Assembly: GCA_028279685.1 (NCBI GenBank)
Contig: JANQNG010000060.1
Location: 1 to 49,389, forward strand
Length of the DNA: 49,389 bases
Reading direction: 5' to 3'
Source of the DNA: Candidatus Nanoarchaeia archaeon
GTDB taxonomy: Archaea > Nanobdellota > Nanobdellia > Woesearchaeales > SKIA01
A program made the position numbers and the translations under genes. This document shows positions 31,807 through 40,967 of this stretch, piece after piece (within the stretch, counting starts at the first letter, position 1; every line of letters starts with the position of its first letter). Below the pieces are notes generated by a model. It was given only the letters and a program-made list of their open reading frames with translations. It was not told where the DNA came from and searched no databases.

Positions 31807-34377
31807 TTATGTTGTTTGTTCGATGATCTTTTTCACATCAACAACTCCACCTCTTGTTTTAGAGACGTCAAGTCCATCTTCACCATAGCGGAATTGAATG
31901 ATCTTATTGCTTGCATCACGGACTGTCAAATCGTATTCGACGCGCAGATCCTGTAATGCATTTGCTAATCGTCTATAGAGATAACCTGATTTCGGAGTTC
32001 GCAATGCAGTATCCATTAATGAGTCTCTTCCTGTCATGGCCATGAAAAAGAACTCATTTGGTTTCATTCCTGCTTTGAATCCTCTCGCAATGAAGCCATG
32101 CGCTTCTGTTCCAAGATCTCCTTGACTGAAACAAGAGAGTGTTCTTCCTTTGAATCCTTTGTTAATACGACCGCCACGATATGCTTGTTGTCCGACGCAG
32201 GCAGCCATCTGAGCAATATTCAAGGTTTTTCCTTTAGCACCTGAATACGCCATGATATTAGTTGCAGTGTTTTCTTTTGCGTTCTCTGCAACAATTTTTC
32301 CAGAATCATTTCTTGCTTTGTTGAGTACTTCAAGAATCCTGAGTTCAAGTGTTTCTTCTTCAGTACGTCCTGTTAATGCTTCAAGTTTTCCTTTCCTGAA
32401 GAGTTCAATAAGTTCATCGACTCTCTTCTCTGCTTTTTCGATGATATTCTTGATATCTTTTTCTGATTTAGCATCAAGATCCGTATCTGCTAGATTGACA
32501 GAGACGCCCATCTTGTGTGCTGCTTGAACACCCATACGGAAGAACCGTCCAAGAATAACAAGAGATTTGTCAGCACCATATCTTTTGTTAATATTTCTTA
32601 ACATCAGTCCAGAACCTTCTCCGAGGTTAGCAGAGTCAAGGTATCCTTTCTTGACATTACCACTTTCAATTATGATAGGATCTCCTTTTTTTGTAGTGCC
32701 AATAAAATTGAAATCTTTAGGTATAAGAACACTGAATACTTCATTACCAGAGATAAGAGGTTTATCGGGAAGCCTTGAAAAATCAGTGATGCTGCAGCTT
32801 GAGAGCAGATCAACAGCTTCTTTTTTGGTTACTTTCATGAATCTCGTGAGCAGGTAGTTTCCGGAGAGTGCATCCATATTGCATCCGATGATGCTCAATC
32901 CATATCTTGGGGAAACAATTTGTGTTTGAACTTGCATTAATTCCTCTGCTTCAGATCGCGCCTCTTCTGTCTGTGGAATATGAAGGTTCATCTCATCACC
33001 GTCGAAGTCAGCATTGTAAGGTGCGCAAACTGCAGGATTGAGTCTGAACGTATTTCCTGGAAGAACCTTTACGCGATGGCACATCATAGACATTCTATGT
33101 AATGACGGCTGCCGATTAAAGATAGAGATATCACCGTCCATAAGATGTCGTTCTACAACATAGCCTGGTTGAATTTCTTCAATCAATTGCTCTCTTGTTT
33201 CATCGGTAATTTTCTTTTTCTTACCATCAGGTCGAACGATATAGTTAGATCCAGGATATTTTTTTGGTCCTCGATCGACAAATTTCTTAAGATATTCAAA
33301 ATTCCATTCAGTAATGCGTTCAGGAATAGTGAGTTTCATTGCCACACTCAAAGGGACTCCAACTTCATTGAGTTCAAGTCGAGGATCGGGGCTAATAACA
33401 GTTCGTGCACTAAAATTCGTTCGTTTACCTGCAAGATTATGTCTGATCCTTCCTTCTTTGCTTTTGATTCTTGTAGTGAGAGTCTTCAGTGGTTGACCAC
33501 TTCGATGTCTTGCAGGAGGAATCTGTGAATCGTCGTTATCGAAATATGTCGTTATATGATATTGAAGAAGATCCCAAAGATCCTCAATGATGATTTCAGG
33601 AGCGCCAGCATTGATGTTCTCGAAAAGACGCTGGTTAATTCTTACGATATCACCGAGCTTGTGGGTTAGATCATCTTCTGAACGTTCACCAGATTCTAAG
33701 GTTATTGAAGGCCGCATGGTCACGGGCGGAATAGGCAAGATGGTTAGAATCATCCATTCAGGTCTTGCGATTTCAGGATTAATCCCAAAGATGTAAATAT
33801 CTCTGTCAGGAATTTTCTCCAATCGTGTTCTTACTTCAATCGGTGTAATGCGTTTATCGTTCTCAGTGAATGTTGTTGGTTTCTCAATTTTTACTTTCTT
33901 CTGCTTGGCATTGCAGTGAGGACATTTCGACACCGTTTTCAATTCAGAGATAGCTGAAAGGAATTCCCTCCTTCTGCCAGTCATACCTTCTTCTTCTTCA
34001 ATGCGATCAAGTTGTTCAACAATAGCTTCTCTTTTCTGCTCGGGAATCAGCACACGTCCGCATTCTCTGCAGGTTCCTCTCAGAAGATCAAGAATAATAC
34101 GTACGAATTTAACATGCACGACTGGCCGTGCTAAAGACATATAGCCAAAATGACCCAGACTTTCTTTGAGTTTTTGTCCATCAGTCTTACAAACAAGTCC
34201 TGGGTCGATGACACCTAGTCGAATGTCCATAAGACCTCCATCGACAGGATAGCCTTCTTTATCGTAGAGCTCAGGAGTAACGACTTTAGCTGCAGCTACT
34301 TCTTTGATCATTCTAGGAGACATCAGTCCAAATCTGATGCTTTTGACCTTTCGTGTTGCTTTGATTTCCTCTTCCAT
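31807..34377 (-). CDS. rpoA1: RNA polymerase subunit A'
   Basis: 856 residues with the catalytic Mg-binding [10 protein letters not shown] near 445 and bridge-helix region [32 protein letters not shown] zinc knuckle with C-x2-C (CRECG) and CPHC near 100-155 is kept. The usual N-terminal clamp-core zinc motif (C-x2-C-x6-C-P-G-H) is instead [17 protein letters not shown] near 60-76: only the first Cys remains. Five residues could still support the fold without metal. The subunit is otherwise full length. Confidence 0.96.
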   Translation of the reverse strand: MEEEIKATRKVKSIRFGLMSPRMIKEVAAAKVVTPELYDKEGYPVDGGLMDIRLGVIDPGLVCKTDGQKLKESLGHFGYMSLARPVVHVKFVRIILDLLRGTCRECGRVLIPEQKREAIVEQLDRIEEEEGMTGRRREFLSAISELKTVSKCPHCNAKQKKVKIEKPTTFTENDKRITPIEVRTRLEKIPDRDIYIFGINPEIARPEWMILTILPIPPVTMRPSITLESGERSEDDLTHKLGDIVRINQRLFENINAGAPEIIIEDLWDLLQYHITTYFDNDDSQIPPARHRSGQPLKTLTTRIKSKEGRIRHNLAGKRTNFSARTVISPDPRLELNEVGVPLSVAMKLTIPERITEWNFEYLKKFVDRGPKKYPGSNYIVRPDGKKKKITDETREQLIEEIQPGYVVERHLMDGDISIFNRQPSLHRMSMMCHRVKVLPGNTFRLNPAVCAPYNADFDGDEMNLHIPQTEEARSEAEELMQVQTQIVSPRYGLSIIGCNMDALSGNYLLTRFMKVTKKEAVDLLSSCSITDFSRLPDKPLISGNEVFSVLIPKDFNFIGTTKKGDPIIIESGNVKKGYLDSANLGEGSGLMLRNINKRYGADKSLVILGRFFRMGVQAAHKMGVSVNLADTDLDAKSEKDIKNIIEKAEKRVDELIELFRKGKLEALTGRTEEETLELRILEVLNKARNDSGKIVAENAKENTATNIMAYSGAKGKTLNIAQMAACVGQQAYRGGRINKGFKGRTLSCFSQGDLGTEAHGFIARGFKAGMKPNEFFFMAMTGRDSLMDTALRTPKSGYLYRRLANALQDLRVEYDLTVRDASNKIIQFRYGEDGLDVSKTRGGVVDVKKIIEQTT

Positions 34378-34386
34378 TGTTTCACC

Positions 34387-36189
34387 CTAGAACTTCTGTT
34401 CAGTTCTGACCATTGGATAGATACCCATGCTTCTGAGTTCGTCAAGTAGCAGTTTAAATGCATAGCTGATTTCAACTGTTGTCATAATAGAATCTTCTCC
34501 GTGAACGGGAGAGATCATTTTATTTTTTCGTGCGTCAAAGTAACCGATCAATCCGGATTTATCGCAAATAGGCACGGTTACTTTGTCGGAATCGAAGCGT
34601 TCTTTCAAGAGCAGAGAGGATCCGTGTGCTACAAAGGTATCTTTCTCCATTTCCCCAAGTCTTAATCCTCCTTCTTTTGCTCGTCCTTCAGTGGGTTGTC
34701 TTGTAAGAAGTTGGATAGGGCCTCTTCCTCGTGCGTGTAATTTGTTCGAGACCATGTGTCTTAGTTTCATATAGTACATATTTCCTACGAAGACTCTTGT
34801 TGTCATTTCTTCACCAGTGATAGGATCATAGACAGTCTCAGTGCCGTTATCTTTAAGGCCATATTGTTTTAGTTCTTCTCTGAGGTCTTTTTCTCCTTCA
34901 CCTTCAAATAATGTGCTGTTAATATTCCTTCCGCTGAATGCGCCAACTTTTCCTCCGAGAAGTTCAATAATATGTGATATAGTCATTCGTGTAGGCAATG
35001 AATGAGAGTTAAAGATGATATCTGGTTTGATGCCTGATGCAAAGAAAGGGATATCATGCTCTGGTACAAGAAGACTGATCACACCTTTTTGTCCATGGCG
35101 AGAAGTGAACTTATCACCTATTTCTGGAATTTTTAGATCACGCATCCTCACTTGTACTAGCTTATTTCCTTCTTCATTTTCAGTAACCATAACAAAGTCA
35201 ATAATACCTTGTTCTCCATGTTTCAGTGCTAGTGATGATTCTCTTCTTGAACTTGTTGCCAGGTTATATTCATCCATGGCATTCAGGAATCGTGGAGGAG
35301 AAGTCTTTCCAATGATAACGTCTTCCTCTTTTACTTTAGCTTCAGGAAAAACAATACCATCATCCTCGAGAAATCGATAGTCATGTTCTGTTTTGTATCC
35401 TTTCACTTCTTTATCAGGAATACATATTTCATCAATTAATCCACCTGAGTAACGAAGCTCTTCAGCAGCAACTGGTCGGTAATAGGAACTCCTCCCCATA
35501 CCACGATCAACAGATCCTTGATTGACAACAATAGCGTCTTCCATGTTATAACCGCTATGAGTCATAATAACAACAGTAACATTCTGTCCTGATGGATGAA
35601 TATTATAATTAGAAATATCATGCATAATAGTCTCTACGATAGGAACCTGTGGATAATGAAGCAAACTCAAATCCATATCCATTCTCGTGAAGAAATTTGC
35701 TGCATAGAATCCTAATGCTTGCTTCTGATTCTTAGCACCTTGAGCATTACGCACACCATGATTATGATTACCGAAGGGAACTAGTGAAGTGCATAATCCG
35801 ACAATACTCAAAGGAGCAATCTCGAGATGTGTGTGTTCTGATGTAATAGCTTCAGGCCAGTAGGCTACGAGTGCATTTTCTTCCTCTGATGCATCAAGAT
35901 ATTCAATAATACCTTGTTTGATAAGGTCGCTCCAGGATATTTCTCCTTTCTCGAGCTGTTCGAGGTGTCTATTCGTCAATGAAATCTTGCCATCTTTAAC
36001 AATAAGCAGAGGTCGTACTGCTCTTCCTTTACTGATCTCGATGAATACTGCATCAACGTTCTTGTCGTATTCAGCATTAAGATGAGTGGGAAGATCTCCT
36101 GCTTTCCTTTCAGTTACAATACGTGAGATGAACTCCTTGGGCTTCTTCACTTCTCCAATGAATTTGAAATCAAGATAAACATCTGCCAT
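34387..36189 (-). CDS. rpoB1: RNA polymerase subunit B'
   Basis: 600 residues, the C-terminal half of the second-largest subunit. Key segments are GYNMEDAIVVNQGSVDRG near 208, KHGEQGIIDFV near 320, GDKFTSRHGQKGV near 354 and HMVSNKLHARGRGPIQLLTRQPTEGRAKEGGLRLGEMEKD near 482-520. The anchor-region zinc motif usually reads C-x2-C ... C-x2-C. Here it is PICDKSGLIGY and MISPVHG: one Cys is left, so the metal site is probably lost. B is split into B'' and B' as in many euryarchaea and DPANN. Confidence 0.96.
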   Translation of the reverse strand: MADVYLDFKFIGEVKKPKEFISRIVTERKAGDLPTHLNAEYDKNVDAVFIEISKGRAVRPLLIVKDGKISLTNRHLEQLEKGEISWSDLIKQGIIEYLDASEEENALVAYWPEAITSEHTHLEIAPLSIVGLCTSLVPFGNHNHGVRNAQGAKNQKQALGFYAANFFTRMDMDLSLLHYPQVPIVETIMHDISNYNIHPSGQNVTVVIMTHSGYNMEDAIVVNQGSVDRGMGRSSYYRPVAAEELRYSGGLIDEICIPDKEVKGYKTEHDYRFLEDDGIVFPEAKVKEEDVIIGKTSPPRFLNAMDEYNLATSSRRESSLALKHGEQGIIDFVMVTENEEGNKLVQVRMRDLKIPEIGDKFTSRHGQKGVISLLVPEHDIPFFASGIKPDIIFNSHSLPTRMTISHIIELLGGKVGAFSGRNINSTLFEGEGEKDLREELKQYGLKDNGTETVYDPITGEEMTTRVFVGNMYYMKLRHMVSNKLHARGRGPIQLLTRQPTEGRAKEGGLRLGEMEKDTFVAHGSSLLLKERFDSDKVTVPICDKSGLIGYFDARKNKMISPVHGEDSIMTTVEISYAFKLLLDELRSMGIYPMVRTEQKF

Positions 36190-36198
36190 GGTTTTTCC

Positions 36199-37698
36199 TC
36201 AATCAGTTTCTAATCCTATGTTGATGAGCGTTTTCAACACTTTCTCTTCATCAATATCTTGGGTGATATTCGCGAGCAAAGAAAGGTTTTTTCTCAGTCC
36301 AATATTTGTTCCTTCAGGAGTCTCTGTCGGACAGAGTCTTCCAAAGTGCGTTCCGTGGAGGCTTCGTGCCTCGAAATTCTCTTGTGTTGCGCTTAATGGT
36401 GAGACAACACGCTGAAGATGAGATAGTGTTGCAAGAAAGTTTTGTCTGTCCATACGTTGACTGACTCCTTTTCTTCCTCCAATCCAATTACCTGTTGCCA
36501 TGCTGCTATAGATGCGCTGTGTGAGTAATTTATCTCTGATAATAACTTTGATACTTGGAAATTTTCCTCTTTTTACAATACGCTGGAAATTATAGAGCAT
36601 ATCGCCGATGAGGATTTTTAGATTGGCTCTGAACAGATCAGCAAGGAGATCACCACTAAGTTTCAGACGTTTATTAGCATAATGATCTTTATCGTCAGTT
36701 CCCAGTTCATCATTAAGTACCTTGATATATTTCTTTAGGAATTTCCCTATATTGATTGCTTTATCTCTCCTGTTATCTTTTGTTATTCCCATATTTGGAA
36801 AGAGATATTTATCAAGTATTTCTCTGACACGCTCCACTCTGATTTCTTTTGTCTGCGTAATGCCTACTCTTTTCGCAATGGCATCTAATGCCTCTTCTTG
36901 CTGCTTGATATTGATAAACTCATAGAGATTCACCATTACTTCTGTTGAATTGTCAAGGCCTATGCTTTTCATGATATCTTCATCTTTGAGCATACCTAGT
37001 GCTTTCATGACAAGTACTATGGGAATTCGTTTTACTCTTGTGAACGTAAGGTAGAACAAACCATCTTTCAGTCTCTCGAAGGTATGAGGAATTTTGTAGC
37101 TTCCTTTTTCTGAGAAGACTTTTCCCACAAAATCTGATGCTTTTCCAGTGACTTTATCGACGATCATTCTGTTTGCAGCAAGATCTTCTATTTTGATCAA
37201 CACTTTCTCGGTACCGTTGATAATAAAGTAACCACCAGGATCATCAGGATCTTCACCATGTTCAATGAGTTCCTCTTTTGAAAGTTTATGCAGATGGCAA
37301 TATTTTGATTTGATAAGAATAGGAAGATTCCCGATTTTAGTTTGGAATGATTCTCTCTGGATGCCGTTTACATGCGCAGAGACTTCAATATAGATCGGAG
37401 CAGCATAAGTGATTTTTCTCAGTCGGGCTTCGACAGGATAGATGAGTCGTTTTGAACCATCTGCTTCAATCATTTCCGGTTTAGTAACCCATATTTTGTC
37501 GAGTCGTATCTTAAATTCATCGACATTACTGGGAATGATAGTTGGTTCTATCTCTTTATTATCATCAATAATCTTCTGTAGTTCAAATTCGACAAAGTTA
37601 TTGAAGGAGTTAATATCTGAGCTAACAAAAGAATTTTCCTCGAAGTATTTTCTCACAAGAATTTTTCCGAATCTTTTGTTAATTTGCTCATCACTCAT
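36199..37698 (-). CDS. rpoB2: RNA polymerase subunit B''
   Basis: 499 residues, the N-terminal half of the second-largest subunit. It shows the protrusion/lobe pattern (ARLRKITYAAPIYIEV, GGYFIINGTEKVLIKIEDLAANR) and the fork region GNWIGGRKGVSQRMDRQNFLATLSHLQRVVSPLS near 405-440, with LHGTHFGRLCPTETPEGTNIGLRKNL near the end. It overlaps rpoH by eight bases and precedes rpoB1 by nine. Confidence 0.96.
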   Translation of the reverse strand: MSDEQINKRFGKILVRKYFEENSFVSSDINSFNNFVEFELQKIIDDNKEIEPTIIPSNVDEFKIRLDKIWVTKPEMIEADGSKRLIYPVEARLRKITYAAPIYIEVSAHVNGIQRESFQTKIGNLPILIKSKYCHLHKLSKEELIEHGEDPDDPGGYFIINGTEKVLIKIEDLAANRMIVDKVTGKASDFVGKVFSEKGSYKIPHTFERLKDGLFYLTFTRVKRIPIVLVMKALGMLKDEDIMKSIGLDNSTEVMVNLYEFINIKQQEEALDAIAKRVGITQTKEIRVERVREILDKYLFPNMGITKDNRRDKAINIGKFLKKYIKVLNDELGTDDKDHYANKRLKLSGDLLADLFRANLKILIGDMLYNFQRIVKRGKFPSIKVIIRDKLLTQRIYSSMATGNWIGGRKGVSQRMDRQNFLATLSHLQRVVSPLSATQENFEARSLHGTHFGRLCPTETPEGTNIGLRKNLSLLANITQDIDEEKVLKTLINIGLETD

Positions 37699-37963
37699 GG
37701 ATTACCCTCCTAAAAAAGAATGTTTCTCCTGCAGTATTGCTTCTTCGCTTGATTTTGATAATCTCTCCAACTTTTGGGTCAAGATGTTGTATTGCAGGAT
37801 CGCTGATGTCAATTAAAGGAAGGCTGTGAGGGCTGATGTTGAATCGTTCAATAACCTCTTCAACTTCCTTGTCAGATAGTTTTATATGTTCAGGAATTAT
37901 GATATGTTCGAGAACGCTTTCGTCGATTTCCTGCTCTTCTGGTTCTTCTTTCTTTTTTGCCAT
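37691..37963 (-). CDS. rpoH: RNA polymerase subunit H
   Basis: 90 residues equivalent to the C-terminal domain of eukaryotic RPB5 (HIIIPEHIKLSDKEVEEVIERFNISPHSLPLIDISDPAI...GEIIKIKRRS), preceded by a short acidic tail. It is the first gene of the polymerase operon. The ATG at 37963 has GAGGAG upstream; the longer frame to 38056 passes through a copy of the tRNA-Lys 3' end and is rejected. That copy therefore lies in or just before the operon leader. Confidence 0.93.
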   Translation of the reverse strand: MAKKKEEPEEQEIDESVLEHIIIPEHIKLSDKEVEEVIERFNISPHSLPLIDISDPAIQHLDPKVGEIIKIKRRSNTAGETFFFRRVIHE

Positions 37964-37994
37964 GTAACTCCTCTCGACGTATATTGTAATGATG

Positions 37995-38073
37995 TATGAG
38001 CCGGACGGCATTGCCCAATAAGGCACCTTACGGTTCCTTATGAACCTCAGGTCCATTCAACTGCGTTGAATGG
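37995..38073 (-). repeat. Copy of the tRNA-Lys 3' end with hairpins
   Basis: Read on the minus strand, CCGTCCGGCTCATA (from 38008 to 37995) repeats the exact 3' acceptor end of the tRNA-Lys 100 bases upstream. Between the two lie a 9-bp hairpin, CCATTCAAC/GTTGAATGG with a 3-base centre (38053-38073), and a GGTTC/GAACC hairpin (38032-38046). The rest of a tRNA is absent. Confidence 0.75.
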
Positions 38074-38096
38074 CCCGACATCCGTCGACTATAATA

Positions 38097-38212
38097 TGAG
38101 CCGGACGGGATTCGAACCCGCGACAACTCGCTCACTTTGGAAGCCATAAAAGGCGAGTGCTCTATTTTCCAAAAGCCGGCTAGCGGCTTTCTCCAGGCTG
38201 AGCTACCGGCTC
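38097..38212 (-). tRNA. tRNA-Lys (TTT) with two introns
   Basis: Acceptor GAGCCGG/CCGGCTC with A73, D stem GCTC/GAGC, T arm CGGG-TTCGAAT-CCCG. The anticodon stem CTCGC/GCGAG holds loop CTTTTA+A. Intron at 37/38 (14 nt, 38133-38146): CTTT pairs with AAAG, bulges TAT and TGA, and a two-base inner stem. A second insert of ~28 nt lies in the D loop (~38165-38192), with inner stem AAAGCC/GGCTTT; its bulges are less regular. It is 15 bases downstream of tRNA-Asp and probably cotranscribed. Confidence 0.85.
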
Positions 38213-38227
38213 ATTGAGCTTTGGGAA

Positions 38228-38329
38228 CGCCCTGGCCGGGATTCGAACCCGGGTCGAAGCCTCGACAGGGCTTCATGATAGGTTGTCCAAACCATGTGAG
38301 CATGATTTTCCAGACTACACCACCAGGGC
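38228..38329 (-). tRNA. tRNA-Asp (GTC) with a D-arm intron
   Basis: Acceptor GCCCTGG/CCAGGGC with G73, anticodon stem AAGCC/GGCTT with loop CTGTCGA, T arm CCGGG-TTCGAAT-CCCGG. An insert of ~27 nt lies at the end of the D arm, flanked by a direct repeat ATCATG, so its exact ends are ambiguous. It contains a GGTT/AACC stem. Removal gives the GTGTAGTCTGG...ATCATG arm normal for archaeal tRNA-Asp. The ~240 bases upstream (to 38567) hold no gene I can support. Confidence 0.85.
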
Positions 38330-38567
38330 ATTGTTATTTCTATGATAACATAGATGCCTCTATAACCCGTTTAGTTGGTAGAAGAGACCCTATTACATGC
38401 CATGTTAAACCCTGCAGCTCGTAGTTTGCTAACGGAGTAACCACCCCTTTATAAAGGTTGTCCTTTAGAAGCTAATTTTTTCACAAAATTTCACCGATAG
38501 TTTTTTAAAATTATCGAAAAAGGGAGTCACATTTATAAATCAGTGAGGTTTCTGTACCTCAAAAGAG

Positions 38568-38716
38568 CCCTCCTTAGTTCAGTGGCTAGAACGTCCGGCT
38601 GTAGCTTAACAGCACATGCAGACTTGGTCGTAAGACCTGGAGTGAACGCATGACAGCAGCCACCGGAAGATCCCCAGTTCGAGTTGATGCATATCACGAA
38701 AGTCTGGGAGGAGGGA
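38568..38716 (+). tRNA. tRNA-Tyr (GTA) with introns at 37/38 and in the T loop
   Basis: Acceptor CCCTCCT/AGGAGGG carries the C1-G72 pair that identifies archaeal tRNA-Tyr, with A73. D stem GTTC/GAAC; anticodon stem TCCGG/CCGGA with loop CTGTAG+A. Intron 1 is 57 nt (38605-38661): CTGT pairs with GCAG, bulges AGC and CCA, inner stem CATGC/GCATG. Intron 2 is 19 nt in the T loop (38684-38702): TTCG pairs with CGAA, bulges AGT and AGT, inner stem TGAT/ATCA. Splicing restores TTCGAGT between CCCAG and CTGGG. T6 follows. Confidence 0.9.
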
Positions 38717-38724
38717 CTTTTTTA

Positions 38725-39288
38725 TCATATTTTTTTCAATAATTTTCTAAGAAATGTAGGCACTATATTTTTTTCTTTGACAATATCAAAAGTAAAAGGT
38801 TTTTCAACACCTCTGACAAAAATGTACACTTTTTTTTCTTCAGCATCCAAAAGAACATCTCTTTTTTTATCAATGTCAAGTTCTATGCTTTGTATATTTC
38901 TTTTTTGAAATCCAGCGTCAATAAGAAAGTGTTCTATATCGCTAAGATACCAACAGGATCGAGATCCCGCTAATGAAAATATATGTGTTTGTTTTTTGTT
39001 TTTGTATGTTTCTCTGATATTCACTGTTTTTCTTGGAGGATTGCCTATACTTTCATTTTTAATAAGGTATTTAGGATTACTTAGAGCAGATAAATGAGCA
39101 AGAATAGTGATATTGTTTTTTTTACTGGTAAAGACAAGAAGATTGCACGTAGTAAATGCTAATGAAAATAAATATCTTTTATTTGTTGCAGCTTTAGCAC
39201 AATCCTGTCCAACAAATTCAACAGACTCAATGAATTCTTCTTCAGATAGCCCTAAATAATGCATTACTTTTTCTGTAGCAGGATCCAT
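38725..39288 (-). CDS. Hypothetical protein with CheD/NTAN1-like pattern
   Basis: 187 residues. The segment LAFTTCNLLVFTSKKNNITILAHLSAL resembles the Cys...His layout (T-C-x...A-H-x) of CheD and N-terminal Asn amidohydrolase-type deamidases, where Cys attacks a glutamine/asparagine side chain. The remainder is alpha/beta with two more cysteines. No chemotaxis genes are near. The assignment is a pattern match only. It converges on tRNA-Tyr, ending nine bases from it. Confidence 0.4.
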   Translation of the reverse strand: MDPATEKVMHYLGLSEEEFIESVEFVGQDCAKAATNKRYLFSLAFTTCNLLVFTSKKNNITILAHLSALSNPKYLIKNESIGNPPRKTVNIRETYKNKKQTHIFSLAGSRSCWYLSDIEHFLIDAGFQKRNIQSIELDIDKKRDVLLDAEEKKVYIFVRGVEKPFTFDIVKEKNIVPTFLRKLLKKI

Positions 39289-39375
39289 AGATGAAATAGA
39301 GCTAATGGTTATATAAATGTGCCTAATAGGCTATGCTTTGATAATATTTTTAAACAAAAGGATAAATTAATCTCT

Positions 39376-40065
39376 ATGAAAACAAAAATCAGAGTAGTAG
39401 CGAAAGATAGAAAGAAACTCAAAGAAATCAATGTGTTGCTTGGAAATCAATTCGTACTTTCTAACAGACCTGAGCTTGTTGTTTCTTATGGTGGTGATGG
39501 AACTGCATTGATTGCTGAAAGGAGATTTCCTGGTGTTCCTAAACTGCTTCTCAAAGATAGCAAAGTCTGCAACAAATGTTTTGTTGGAGGTCCTAAAAAA
39601 GAAGTATTTGAGAAAGTTGTGAAGAAGGCATTCGAGATTATGGAGATTCCGAAACTAGAGATGCGTTTCAAGAGGAAACGATTGATTGCATTCAACGATA
39701 TCAATATAAGGAATGTACTTCCCACTGCTGCACTTCGTTTTGCTATTACGGTTAATAATAAAGTTTTGTATAAAGAAGTGATTGGTGATGGTGTTGTCAT
39801 AGCTACGATCTTTGGTTCTGAAGGCTATTTCAAAAGTGTGTCAGGCAGAGTGTTTGAGCAAGGATTTGGTATTGCATTCAATAATCCTACAGAAAAGATT
39901 AAACCTATTTTTCTAAGGGACGATTGTGAGATTCGCATTGATATCTTAAGAGGAGATGCAGTAATTACCGCAGATAACCAGAAAAAGACGATGCGAGCCA
40001 AAGAGAAGGACTATATAATAATAGGGAAGCATGCAAAGCCAGGCAGGATTATCCATCTGAAATAA
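39376..40065 (+). CDS. nadK: NAD kinase-like protein
   Basis: 229 residues with the GGDGT ATP-binding motif at 39-43 (VVSYGGDGTALIA). The later segments FNDINIRNVLPTAALRF, GDGVVIATIFGSEGYFKSVSGRVFEQGFGIAFNNP and a C-terminal beta repeat match NAD+/NADH kinases that supply NADP. It is short compared with bacterial NadK (~290). The ATG at 39376 is preferred because TTTTTAAAC at ~39347-39355 is ~25 bases upstream; the longer frame starts before that promoter. Confidence 0.8.
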   Translation: MKTKIRVVAKDRKKLKEINVLLGNQFVLSNRPELVVSYGGDGTALIAERRFPGVPKLLLKDSKVCNKCFVGGPKKEVFEKVVKKAFEIMEIPKLEMRFKRKRLIAFNDINIRNVLPTAALRFAITVNNKVLYKEVIGDGVVIATIFGSEGYFKSVSGRVFEQGFGIAFNNPTEKIKPIFLRDDCEIRIDILRGDAVITADNQKKTMRAKEKDYIIIGKHAKPGRIIHLK

Positions 40066-40106
40066 GAATAATAAACTTTAAATCTTCTGAGTATATTTGA
40101 ACTAAT

Positions 40107-40292
40107 ATGGTGATTACTATACCACACAGCTGTCCTGTATGCAGAGGAAAAACATCAGGCGATGAGAAAAATGGTTTTTTCTGCAAGCATTGCAAGCTTA
40201 TCATACGCAAAAGAGATCTCAAGATACCTCACCACAAGATCAAGAAAAGATTGAAGCCTTCAAAACATAAATCTAGACTGAGAGATTTCTGA
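40107..40292 (+). CDS. Small zinc-ribbon protein, 61 aa
   Basis: CPVC and CKHC pairs (residues ~9-12 and ~26-29) form a zinc ribbon followed by a strongly basic tail (IKKRLKPSKHKSRLRDF). The tail suggests nucleic acid, possibly ribosome, binding. TATA-like ACTTTAAATC at ~40075-40084 supports a leaderless start. Confidence 0.65.
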   Translation: MVITIPHSCPVCRGKTSGDEKNGFFCKHCKLIIRKRDLKIPHHKIKKRLKPSKHKSRLRDF

Positions 40293-40365
40293 GAAAATAT
40301 TGATCATTTATCAGTAGTTATAAAGACGAAAAATATATAAGTAAAGGGAAATATCAGCATGTAAT

Positions 40366-40965
40366 ATGGCTGAAACTACATATATTGTGATCGATGATTT
40401 GGAAAAAAGAGTTTACACAGGGCATAATCAAGAACTGAATGGTGTTATGGCTGCTATTTCAATGAATCCAAATTCTATTGCAGTATTTAACAGATATTAT
40501 AGAGATTTAACTGGAAGTGGATTGTACAACGATGGAAACAGGCCAAAAGTTCCAGAAGAGATTTCATTAGATACTATAAGAACAGTTCTTGGAATGACTG
40601 ATAAAAGTGAAGAAGAAGTTCTTCAACATTGGAGAAAATTAAGTTTTTACGAAGATCCAAATTATAAAAAATTTTCACCCGATGAAAAAACAGATTTTGA
40701 TATTCCTGAATTAACACAGAATATTATCGATGAATGGAAACAAGAAGATCCAGATGCTGAAGAATTTGCTACGGCAAATGAGTATAGAAGATTCTTGTGC
40801 AATGATGGAGTTGTGGTTGCTGATTTAAGAAAAAAAGAAGTAAGATATATTTCTAGGGGAGTATTTGATATTCCAAGAAGTAGACCAACTACGTTGGATC
40901 AAGAAATGAGGTTCGATGTGTTGCACTACGAACTTCCAGATGATTGGAATATTGTTCAAGAATAG
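40366..40965 (+). CDS. Hypothetical protein, 199 aa
   Basis: A soluble acidic protein (MAETTYIVIDDLEKRVYTGHNQELNGVMAA...). No recognised domain, membrane segment or metal motif. TATA-like AAATATATAAG at ~40330-40340 is ~26 bases upstream. Its stop is only two bases from the first of two copies of the tRNA-Gly 3' end, so its 3' end may have been set by that element. Confidence 0.5.
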   Translation: MAETTYIVIDDLEKRVYTGHNQELNGVMAAISMNPNSIAVFNRYYRDLTGSGLYNDGNRPKVPEEISLDTIRTVLGMTDKSEEEVLQHWRKLSFYEDPNYKKFSPDEKTDFDIPELTQNIIDEWKQEDPDAEEFATANEYRRFLCNDGVVVADLRKKEVRYISRGVFDIPRSRPTTLDQEMRFDVLHYELPDDWNIVQE

Positions 40966-40967
40966 TA

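Noticed and set aside
38330-38567. Gap between tRNA-Asp and tRNA-Tyr as a hidden gene or RNA
   Set aside because: No frame with start signals and no strong stem were found; it appears to hold only promoter elements.
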